Notes under the pieces: model-generated | Seen by the model: only the letters and a program-made list of their open reading frames with translations | Databases searched by the model: none | Told to the model about the DNA's origin: nothing | Made by a program: the position numbers and the translations under genes | Source of the DNA: Polyangiaceae bacterium | Lineage (GTDB): Bacteria > Myxococcota_A > Polyangia > Polyangiales > Polyangiaceae | Assembly (NCBI GenBank): GCA_025353725.1 | Contig: JANXOF010000095.1 | Span: forward strand, 241,678 to 305,677 | Direction of reading: 5' to 3' | DNA: 64,000 nucleotides | Part shown: positions 18,265-25,452 of the stretch, one piece after another | Position numbering within the stretch: the stretch's first letter is position 1 | How the letters are laid out: the number at the start of each line of letters is the position of its first letter

Positions 18265-19133
18265 GCCGTCAAATGGAAACCATCTTCTTCGATATCCGTC
18301 ACGGGGACGGGCGTCATGAGCGAACCCACGCGCGCGCCTCACGTATTGTCGTCGGGAGCGGTGCACACTGCGACGTACGCCTCGCGGCAGACCAAGCTGC
18401 CGGAGAGCACGTTCTCATCGAGTGCCTTCCTTCGGGACCCGAGGTGCGTTGCATCGCGACGTCGCCGCCTTGCCACACTGAAGGTAACCCGCTGACAACC
18501 CGCGCGCTCACCGACACGTTGAGTCTTTGGGTAGGCGCGACGCATCTCGAAATCACGCGCGCGCCCATCACAGGCTCCGTGAATACGCGAAGTGTGAAGG
18601 TCATCATGGTCGCAAAGGTCGCGATCCTTGCCGCGCTTGGCGCCGTGACCATCGCCGTATCCGGTATGAATCGTGCCGAGTCATTGCCCGCTTCACCGCG
18701 CATACCTGAACTGTTCCCGAAGGCGAGCGCGGAGTGTCCGAGAGTCGACGCTGCCGAAGCGAGAGCCTTAGCCGATGACCAGCGCGTCAACGGCGACGGT
18801 GCGCGCGAACGAAGCCCGTTTGACCCACGCGAAGCGCGCGCGGCCATTAACAGCTACGAAATCGCGTCAGCGTGCTATCGCCTCGTGCAAAACGCGAGTG
18901 CGAGCGACGACGCCGCTCAAAGCGCGCGACGAATCCGCGACGAGACGACGCTCGACTTTCGTGCTCGCCGCGTTCGCCTCGACCGCTTGCTTCTCGTGAA
19001 GGATTACGAGGTCGCGATGCAAGATGTCATCGTGCTCCGAGCGCTCACGGATGGACAACCAGGCGACTATGTCCAGTGGCTCTCGACTGTCGCACAAGAT
19101 ATCAGAAACCAAAGAATCGAACCCACGCCATGA
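18261..19133 (+). CDS. FHA-domain membrane protein of the Tad operon
   Basis: About 290 residues, or 286 if the ATG at 18273 is used. The GTG at 18261 is preferred because it overlaps the tadC stop, like the other junctions of this operon. The N-terminus is an FHA-like fold (RIVVGSGAHCDVRLAADQA, GEHVLIECLP), with G and H positions kept but a weaker match than the ATPase fusion. One membrane helix (KVAILAALGAVTIAVSG) and a charged, helical C-terminal domain follow. It may tether a phosphoprotein at the Tad platform. No homologue of known function was recognised. Confidence 0.75.
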   Translation: MSRQMETIFFDIRHGDGRHERTHARASRIVVGSGAHCDVRLAADQAAGEHVLIECLPSGPEVRCIATSPPCHTEGNPLTTRALTDTLSLWVGATHLEITRAPITGSVNTRSVKVIMVAKVAILAALGAVTIAVSGMNRAESLPASPRIPELFPKASAECPRVDAAEARALADDQRVNGDGARERSPFDPREARAAINSYEIASACYRLVQNASASDDAAQSARRIRDETTLDFRARRVRLDRLLLVKDYEVAMQDVIVLRALTDGQPGDYVQWLSTVAQDIRNQRIEPTP

Positions 19134-19717
19134 ACCTCATCAAGCGAATATATTTTGCTGCGACGACTAGCATTTTCCTTTCGGTCGGCGTGGTGATGGG
19201 TTGCGGTGTGCCTCACTCAAAAATGCAAGAGAGCGTTGACTCTATCCGCGCAGAATCTGCTCCAGATCAACTCGCCGGCCGCGGTGACCTCTTTGCTCTC
19301 GCAGGGGACATGACGCGCGCCGAGCAATACTTCGTTGCCGCACTACACTCAGGCGGGGAGCCTGCACGTCTCGTGCGTCGACTCATCGCCGTATGCGTAG
19401 CCGACGGCCGATATCCAGTTGCACTCGAGTACGCCGACGAGCATCTCCGGAAACATCCTAGCGACATTGACGTCAGATATGCTGCGGCGACGCTTCGCAT
19501 AGCGATTGGCGATGAGGCACGCGCGCGCCGAGACCTTGCGGCAGTACTTTCCGTGAAGCCCGCATTTAGCGAGGCACACTACGTACTCGCTCTGCTCGAT
19601 AAAGGAAACGGCGATGCTATGTCGGCAGATGCGCAGTTTCGCGCGTACCTCGCGTTAGGTCCGGCGGGCGAACACGCTGAAATCGCGCGCGCTAACCTGA
19701 TGAGGACGGTTCCATGA
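19130..19717 (+). CDS. TadD-like TPR lipoprotein
   Basis: 195 residues from the ATG at 19130, which overlaps the preceding stop (ATGA). It has a signal peptide with lipobox VVMGCG, then helical repeats that read as tetratricopeptide motifs (LAGDMTRAEQYFVAAL, ADGRYPVALEYADEHL, AIGDEARARRDLAAVL, FSEAHYVLALLDKG). TadD is a TPR lipoprotein needed for secretin assembly, acting as a pilotin, in known Tad systems. The position and architecture fit that role here. It overlaps the second ATPase gene by 4 bases. Confidence 0.85.
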   Translation: MNLIKRIYFAATTSIFLSVGVVMGCGVPHSKMQESVDSIRAESAPDQLAGRGDLFALAGDMTRAEQYFVAALHSGGEPARLVRRLIAVCVADGRYPVALEYADEHLRKHPSDIDVRYAAATLRIAIGDEARARRDLAAVLSVKPAFSEAHYVLALLDKGNGDAMSADAQFRAYLALGPAGEHAEIARANLMRTVP

Positions 19718-20859
19718 TTCCGGCCGAGGTCTTCGAAAAAACACTTCTCTCGTTTTTCTCTCCCATTCGCTCCTATCTGGATGACCCGACCGTGAGCGAA
19801 ATCATGATCAACGGTCCTTTTCAAATCTACGTCGAGCGCAAAGGCACGCTGAACTTAGTCGACGCCCGCTTCGAGAGCCGCGATGCGCTCACAGCTGCGG
19901 TAAGAAATCTCTCCCAATATGTCGGCAAGCCGGTCAGCGCATCGCGCCCCATTCTCGAAGGCCGTATGCCCGATGGTTCGCGCGTCGAAGCCATTCTCCC
20001 GCCCGTCGCCCCGGACGGGCCACACGTGTCGATCCGTCGGTTTTTTAAGGAGACGCTCACTGTTGCGCGCCTCGTGGAGCTCGACTCGCTCACGCCCAGT
20101 GCGGCCGAATTGCTCCGCGCTCTCGTCATTGCAAAGTGCAACATTCTCGTAGCTGGGGGTACGGGGAGCGGAAAGACCTCGCTGCTCAACGCTCTCTCGG
20201 GGTTCATTCCTGACCGTGAACGCGTTGTCGTGATCGAAGATTCTCGAGAGGTTCAGTTCCAAAAGCCGCACGTTGTACAGCTTGAGGCGCGGCCCGCCGA
20301 CGCTAAGGGAGAGGGTGCCATCACGATTCGGGACATCTTCCGCGCGACGTTGCGAATGCGTCCAGATCGCGTCGTCGTCGGTGAAATTCGAGGAGGCGAA
20401 GCCCTCGATATTGTTCAGGCCATGACCAGCGGTCACGGAGGATGTATGGGCACACTCCACGCGACGTACCCGTGCGACACGCTCACTCGAATGGAAACGA
20501 TGGCCATGATGAGTGACGTCGAAATGCCCCTTGCCGCGATGCGCGCGCAGATTGGCTCGGGCATTCAAGTCATAGTCCAAGTTGCGCGACTCCAAGACGG
20601 GAGTCGCAAGGTCACGCACATCACGGAGGTGATAAGCTTCGACGTCCACAAGCAGGCTTACGCGCTGCAAGACCTCTACGTAAGACGTTACGCCGCGAGA
20701 GGTCAGAGCCAGCCCCTTGAAAGTCACCTCGTACCCACAGGTGTGTTGCCAGTGTGTAAGGCACAACTCGACGAGCATGGCGTAATTCTACCGGCCGAAA
20801 TGATGCACTATGCAGTTACATCCAACGCTAAGCGAGGCCACGGCTATGCAGCGCAGTAG
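19714..20859 (+). CDS. Second CpaF/TadA-type secretion ATPase
   Basis: 381 residues: a type II/IV secretion ATPase without an FHA extension. The N-terminal part has DDPTVSEIMINGPFQIYVE. Walker A is [12 protein letters not shown] (about 147-158), followed by VVVIEDSREVQFQ, RMRPDRVVVGEIRGGEALDI and GTLHATYP. All expected motifs are intact, so it should be active. It is coupled to the TPR lipoprotein gene. Most Tad loci have one CpaF; two in one operon suggests opposing or specialised motors, a mixed ring, or a recent duplication followed by FHA fusion. The two are clearly diverged in sequence. Confidence 0.93.
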   Translation: MIPAEVFEKTLLSFFSPIRSYLDDPTVSEIMINGPFQIYVERKGTLNLVDARFESRDALTAAVRNLSQYVGKPVSASRPILEGRMPDGSRVEAILPPVAPDGPHVSIRRFFKETLTVARLVELDSLTPSAAELLRALVIAKCNILVAGGTGSGKTSLLNALSGFIPDRERVVVIEDSREVQFQKPHVVQLEARPADAKGEGAITIRDIFRATLRMRPDRVVVGEIRGGEALDIVQAMTSGHGGCMGTLHATYPCDTLTRMETMAMMSDVEMPLAAMRAQIGSGIQVIVQVARLQDGSRKVTHITEVISFDVHKQAYALQDLYVRRYAARGQSQPLESHLVPTGVLPVCKAQLDEHGVILPAEMMHYAVTSNAKRGHGYAAQ

Positions 20860-22225
20860 CACCGATCAAGATCTTGTTCTCAGGTTGACGGAGGGCGTGA
20901 GTACGGTGCACGAGGTTGTCCTCGAAAGCGGCTGCGCCAGGCCGCCTTTTGCCGTTGGCCGCGAGGCGCCGTGGCGCGTGCGTGCGGGGCACGTTTCGGC
21001 CTCGCACGTGATGCTCGCCTTCAACGGATCGCTCCTATTTGTGTCAGCGTTGCCCGGCGAACTTGCTTTGCTTGACGGCGTTCCGCTGTCGCCGATGTGG
21101 ACCGAAGCTCCGGTTCCGAGCGAGCTACGCTTTGGTAGCGCTCGGATCCGCATCGGGCGGCGCGCGAGAATCGACGCTCTCGCGTTGGTTTTCACGGACG
21201 AGGTGACGCGACTCTCAGGCGTCCGCCCTGCCCGGCTTCGCAGTCACCCGCACCCGCGCCACGAGGAGGCCGTGACGTGCCTCGCCGACTTCCATATTCC
21301 CGCTCTTGCAAGGGGACCTTCGAGTGAGGACCGAACGCTCCCGCCGTGTCTGCCATCACGCGCTGCGCCTACGCCTCGTCAGACGGTGCGAGTGATCCGA
21401 AGGGCCGCGCCGAGCCTATCCCAGGAGGAGGTCGAAACCTGGGTTCCCCGCGAACGCCCCCCCGTCATAGCCGCGGCCAGCCCTCCGATCGAAGCCTCCG
21501 AGGAGGAAACTTGCGTCCCCTCGAGCATGCCAATGACGCTTCCCGAGGAGCCTGAGGTGTTCGACTCTGGCCAGCCTTTTGGGTCCCCATTCCCGGCTGC
21601 GACGGCTCACCCCTCGTGTCCGACGCTCGCGGTCCCGCAGCCTGCCGTAGGTACAAGGGAGGAGGGTCGCGATGCGCCAGCCCCCGACGCCCGCCACGGG
21701 CTTCACGCCGCACCGCCCGTCCTCAGCGCCTCCCGGGAATTCTTACCCCCACACCTCGCGAGCGTCTCAAGCCTCCAACGAAAGACTCGAGAAGTCGTTT
21801 CAAGTTGGGAGCGCACATCGCTCCCGAAGCGCGCCATCGCGATTCTTCTCCTCGCAGCGCTTCTCGCCGTCACGCTTCTCGTCGGTCCACTCGCCGCACG
21901 AGCGAGCGGAGCTACGAAGACGCATCCACCATCGGATTCAAGCGCGCCTGCAGCCCCCCCCGCGCGACAGACCGCCGTTACCGGCTTCGTGCCCGTGCAA
22001 GCGCCACTTCCCGCACGGCTCACCATCCCCCAGGAATCACGCGTCATTGCAGTTCCGGCCGCGACGGAAGGCCGCGATAAGCCAGGCGCCGAGCGACGCG
22101 CTCTCGATGCCGCGGCGTCGGGTCTCGACGCCAGCGCGGCGACTCAATACGAAGTGTTGGCAGCCGCGCATCCAGAAAACGCCGCGTTCTGCCAGGCCGC
22201 GCGCATTCTGCGACATGGGAGGTAA
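20846..22225 (+). CDS. FHA-like membrane protein, last gene of the Tad operon
   Basis: About 459 residues from the ATG at 20846 (AGG 9 bases upstream, 14-base overlap with the ATPase); an in-frame start at 20810 lies deeper inside that gene. The N-terminus resembles a degenerate FHA domain (FAVGREAPWRVRAGHVSASH, ELRFGSARIRIGRRAR). A long Pro/Ser/Glu-rich linker, probably disordered, leads to a membrane helix (AIAILLLAALLAVTLLVGPL) and a short extracytoplasmic tail that may be helical. It is the third FHA-like protein of the locus. It ends at a strong hairpin. Confidence 0.7.
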   Translation: MQRSSTDQDLVLRLTEGVSTVHEVVLESGCARPPFAVGREAPWRVRAGHVSASHVMLAFNGSLLFVSALPGELALLDGVPLSPMWTEAPVPSELRFGSARIRIGRRARIDALALVFTDEVTRLSGVRPARLRSHPHPRHEEAVTCLADFHIPALARGPSSEDRTLPPCLPSRAAPTPRQTVRVIRRAAPSLSQEEVETWVPRERPPVIAAASPPIEASEEETCVPSSMPMTLPEEPEVFDSGQPFGSPFPAATAHPSCPTLAVPQPAVGTREEGRDAPAPDARHGLHAAPPVLSASREFLPPHLASVSSLQRKTREVVSSWERTSLPKRAIAILLLAALLAVTLLVGPLAARASGATKTHPPSDSSAPAAPPARQTAVTGFVPVQAPLPARLTIPQESRVIAVPAATEGRDKPGAERRALDAAASGLDASAATQYEVLAAAHPENAAFCQAARILRHGR

Positions 22226-22236
22226 CGCGCATCAGG

Positions 22237-22269
22237 GCGACTCGTGCGCCCAAAAAGGCGACGAGTCGC
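22237..22269. terminator. Strong hairpin at the end of the Tad operon
   Basis: A long inverted repeat with 9 bp (GCGACTCGT / ACGAGTCGC) plus 4 bp more (CGCC / GGCG) after one bulged G, and a CAAAAA loop. It lies in the 51-base gap between the convergent Tad operon and the copper oxidase gene. There is no clear T-tract, but position and stability favour a bidirectional terminator. Confidence 0.6.
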
Positions 22270-22276
22270 ACGGCGA

Positions 22277-24112
22277 TTATCGCTCTCCGCTTCGACGGAG
22301 GCGAACGTGTTTGCCCATCGACGGGACTCCGGATTTGCTTACGAGAAAAAGCAAGTAGTCGCCGTCCGGCGCCTTCACGGGGTCCGTCGGCGCCTTGATG
22401 GAAACGGTGTCGCCTCCGACACTGTATTCAAGAGGGAAATAGCGTTGGTTTTGATCAAAACTATGCGTCGTTGAGCCGAGCGCCAATAAAACGGCGCCTC
22501 CCTTGGCCCCTAGCGCGGTCCCTCGAAACGGCAGCTTTGTCGCCGTAGTCGAGCCGAGCTCGAGATCAATCGGCTCTGGCGCATCGATGATGGGTCGTGC
22601 TCCCTTTGCGAGATAAGCCGGCCGATAGATACGAACGTCATTCCGCTCGCAGCCGATACTCGACGCCTCAACGCCGTTCACTTTTTTTGAAATTCCACCG
22701 CCAATAAGGACACTCCCATCCTTCAGGAGAATGGCAAAGCTGTGATAGCCGCGCTCTGCCGAGTCATTGGGCCAAGCGTCGAAGGTTTTCACCTCCTTCG
22801 TCCTCGGGTCAAACGTTTGCGGCCGCCGGCGGTCGCCGGCAAGATTACCATCCTCGTCCCAGCCGCCCATGACAAGTACGGTGCCGTCGGGAAGGAGAAC
22901 GGTTGCGGCATTTCGTCGGCCGATACCCATGTCGACTTGAGCCCACGAGTCCGTGAGGGGGTTATAAAGGTCAGCTCGCTTAGCTAGGGCCGCATCATTC
23001 GTACCGCCAAGGACGAGGAGCTCACCTGTCGAGAGCAACGCTGAGGACGAATCCCACGCCGCGCCTGTTCCGCCGGCCGCGCCGGGCCTTGAGGCGTGAG
23101 CGCGGACCATAAATCGCTCAGACGGGGGGACAGAGGTGTCGGTGCTCATCAACACCACCCGGCCACTCCAGCCAATCATCGCGACTTGACGCGCGCGGCC
23201 CCCCCCCTCGGCCGCGGAGACGGCCTGGGGAAGTAGGAACGTGTGCGTATAGTCTTTTAGACCAGGCGCTACCGCCTCTCGGATAGCGGGGTAAGCGTCG
23301 TCGTGCGCTACGAGCGTCGAGAATGACTCTCTCGCCGGGTCGAAGATCTCGACCGCGTAGTTCGCACTCTCGAGGCTCGAGAATCCTCCGGTCACGAGGA
23401 TGCTACCGTCGGAGAGGCGCGTATTGGTCGGGTACCAACGCCATCCGCGCTTGTCGACGGGTCCGTACTGCGGCCTGCTTTTAATGGGCTCGGCAAGGGG
23501 ACCTCCGCTCATACGCGAAGGCAGACGTCGAAGCTGGTTTGACCCGTAATCAAAAATGCGGGCCGACGAAAGACCTACCTCGGCTTCGTGACCTCGGACA
23601 CCGAGATCTTGATATCGCGAGCCGCCCGTGTATAGGACTCCGCCCTTCGTCGGTACGTGCCCAACGCAGTAGAGTACGTCGGGCGTCCACCCTGGCGTCT
23701 GTTCGGCTTGCTCGTCGATGGGCGTAATCGGCATGGTCCCCGGGCTCTGGGCCGCGGCGATTTCTGCGGGGTCAAGAACAAACGTCGAACCGTGGGAGCG
23801 ACTCCCCTCAGGAAATACGCAGCGGTCAGGTTGCGCTCGACCCCACCCTGTCACGAGCAACTTGCCGCTTGGCGTAAGTGTGGCGTGAATCGGCGTCACA
23901 TACCATCCGCCCGAGGGGCGACTCGGGGTCGCTGCGGTGTCATCTCGGAGGGACAGGCTAGGACCCCAACCGTCTTTTCCGTCCGTGATCCGAGCTTCGT
24001 CTCCATCGGAGACGCCGCCATCGTCGGACGCGGCGTTACATCCGGCGAGCGAAAGACCACACATCAGAAGAGTGAAGCGACAAGAGCGATTCCGGAAGCG
24101 ATAGGCTCTCAT
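22277..24112 (-). CDS. Lipoprotein radical copper oxidase (galactose/glyoxal oxidase type)
   Basis: 611 residues with a signal peptide and lipobox LSLAGC (Cys about 25). The body is a Kelch-type beta-propeller with repeated DG-x-VLVxGG turns, and the C-terminal domain is of the galactose-oxidase-like E-set type (DUF1929). Probable active-site residues read from the sequence are Cys149 in YCVGHVP and Tyr227 in RWYPT (the Cys-Tyr cofactor pair), Tyr456-His457 in ERGYHS, and His550 in STTHSFDQNQR. These enzymes oxidise primary alcohols or aldehydes and produce hydrogen peroxide outside the cytoplasm. The gene starts 2 bases after the stop of the CxxCH lipoprotein gene, so the two are translationally coupled. 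Confidence 0.85.
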   Translation of the reverse strand: MRAYRFRNRSCRFTLLMCGLSLAGCNAASDDGGVSDGDEARITDGKDGWGPSLSLRDDTAATPSRPSGGWYVTPIHATLTPSGKLLVTGWGRAQPDRCVFPEGSRSHGSTFVLDPAEIAAAQSPGTMPITPIDEQAEQTPGWTPDVLYCVGHVPTKGGVLYTGGSRYQDLGVRGHEAEVGLSSARIFDYGSNQLRRLPSRMSGGPLAEPIKSRPQYGPVDKRGWRWYPTNTRLSDGSILVTGGFSSLESANYAVEIFDPARESFSTLVAHDDAYPAIREAVAPGLKDYTHTFLLPQAVSAAEGGGRARQVAMIGWSGRVVLMSTDTSVPPSERFMVRAHASRPGAAGGTGAAWDSSSALLSTGELLVLGGTNDAALAKRADLYNPLTDSWAQVDMGIGRRNAATVLLPDGTVLVMGGWDEDGNLAGDRRRPQTFDPRTKEVKTFDAWPNDSAERGYHSFAILLKDGSVLIGGGISKKVNGVEASSIGCERNDVRIYRPAYLAKGARPIIDAPEPIDLELGSTTATKLPFRGTALGAKGGAVLLALGSTTHSFDQNQRYFPLEYSVGGDTVSIKAPTDPVKAPDGDYLLFLVSKSGVPSMGKHVRLRRSGER

Positions 24113-24114
24113 GG

Positions 24115-25314
24115 TCAGTTTTTCTTTCCGGCGCGGATCATTTGCGCGGCTTTTGCGGTTTCGTTCGCGGCACGTAGACTCACCACTGGCTCACGGTCGA
24201 CATATCCGAGCGCGCGTAGGACGCCGAGGTCAGAGCTCCTCGCGGTCGTCGACTCGAGGGCGAACCCGGGAGCTTCGAATTTGCCTCTCTGTTCGCGAAG
24301 CCCAAAGGCCTTCTCCGCCCAAAGTCTTGAGCTCGCGATCGTATGGCACGTGGCACAGTCCGTATTTTCAGACGTCCGAAAATCCGGATTTTCAATCCTA
24401 TTTGCAGCTTGGAGCGCAAGGCTGCGAGCTTCAAGCGAAGCCGACTCTGCCGACAAGGAATCAAAAAGCAACGAGACGTCATCCTTGCCCGCCGACTGCG
24501 GAGAAAGCGATTTTGAAAACGTCTGCGCACCATGTTGCAAGACAAGCGACTGAAGGTGAGCACCATCGGGTAGAATCGGGAGCGACCCTACGGCGCCGTC
24601 TTTTTCAATCTGAAGGCCTCCGAACTGCCACTCGTTTCCGCGCCCGCGGACGCCCACAAACGTGATTCGCGTCAGTCGTCCCTTCGCCGTCGAATCGAGC
24701 ACGGCTCGCTCAAGCGCACGCGCAAAGGGCCCAGAAAGACCTTCTCGGGCGAGCTCAGGGTGCACGCCTAGCGTCGGACTCGAGGATCGCGAGAGCGAAG
24801 GACGGAGCGCAACAACACGCCGCACGAGTGCTGCAAACGACGACGACGAAAGTGTGTAAAGCACATGAACCGCGGCGTCGAGCGTCGTCGACGGCAGCAC
24901 GCCTGCGGGGTCGACAACGACGGGTTGGAAGATAAACCGAATCTGGCGCTCGCATGCGTTGGCCGACGCTCCACGCGGAACGAAGCACGGTTCGAGGCGA
25001 AGGCTGACGAGGCGCAGTGACTTATGCGTCGTCTCGTTTGCATCACCCGCGACGATGTCGCCAAGTCGCGAGACCAAGTCGATCGGGAGGAGCGCGCGAC
25101 CGTCCGCCATCTCGCGTGAAGCCGGCCACAGGTCGTTGACATGGCCAGGCTCCGGCAACGGGAAGAGCACGGCGACGTCGTGCACGTCGACGTCGATTCC
25201 GGCCGAGAAAGCGGCAAGGTCGGCGGCCCCTTCTTCAGGCTGGTTAGCCTGCGCCGGGGCACAAGCCGCCGACGTCGCCAACAGACAAGTGAAGATGCTG
25301 GAGAGGAGGCGCAT
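24115..25314 (-). CDS. Lipoprotein with one CxxCH heme-binding motif
   Basis: About 399 residues from the ATG at 25314, where the protein begins MRLLSSIF; in-frame starts at 25338 and 25350 (TTG) have no better ribosome site. Its lipobox is TSAAC (Cys about 18). Most of the protein is a large N-terminal domain of unknown fold. A single CATCH motif at about 320-324 is followed by a short helical tail, as in membrane-associated mono-heme cytochromes; no clear axial Met was identified. It is coupled to the copper oxidase gene and may take electrons from it or protect it. Confidence 0.78.
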   Translation of the reverse strand: MRLLSSIFTCLLATSAACAPAQANQPEEGAADLAAFSAGIDVDVHDVAVLFPLPEPGHVNDLWPASREMADGRALLPIDLVSRLGDIVAGDANETTHKSLRLVSLRLEPCFVPRGASANACERQIRFIFQPVVVDPAGVLPSTTLDAAVHVLYTLSSSSFAALVRRVVALRPSLSRSSSPTLGVHPELAREGLSGPFARALERAVLDSTAKGRLTRITFVGVRGRGNEWQFGGLQIEKDGAVGSLPILPDGAHLQSLVLQHGAQTFSKSLSPQSAGKDDVSLLFDSLSAESASLEARSLALQAANRIENPDFRTSENTDCATCHTIASSRLWAEKAFGLREQRGKFEAPGFALESTTARSSDLGVLRALGYVDREPVVSLRAANETAKAAQMIRAGKKN

Positions 25315-25452
25315 GCGACAAGAAGATGCATGTCGCATACCTGTCGACAAACGCTTGAATCATTGCTTTTTGTACGCCTCAAATGGCGCACGCTCGTAGG
25401 GTTGGATCCTTCGTTAGCCACCTCGGACGAACCATCGCCCCAAGGATCAGGT

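Noticed and set aside
19855..20778. 307-codon minus-strand frame inside the second ATPase gene
   Set aside because: Antisense shadow of a well-supported ATPase; no recognisable domain.
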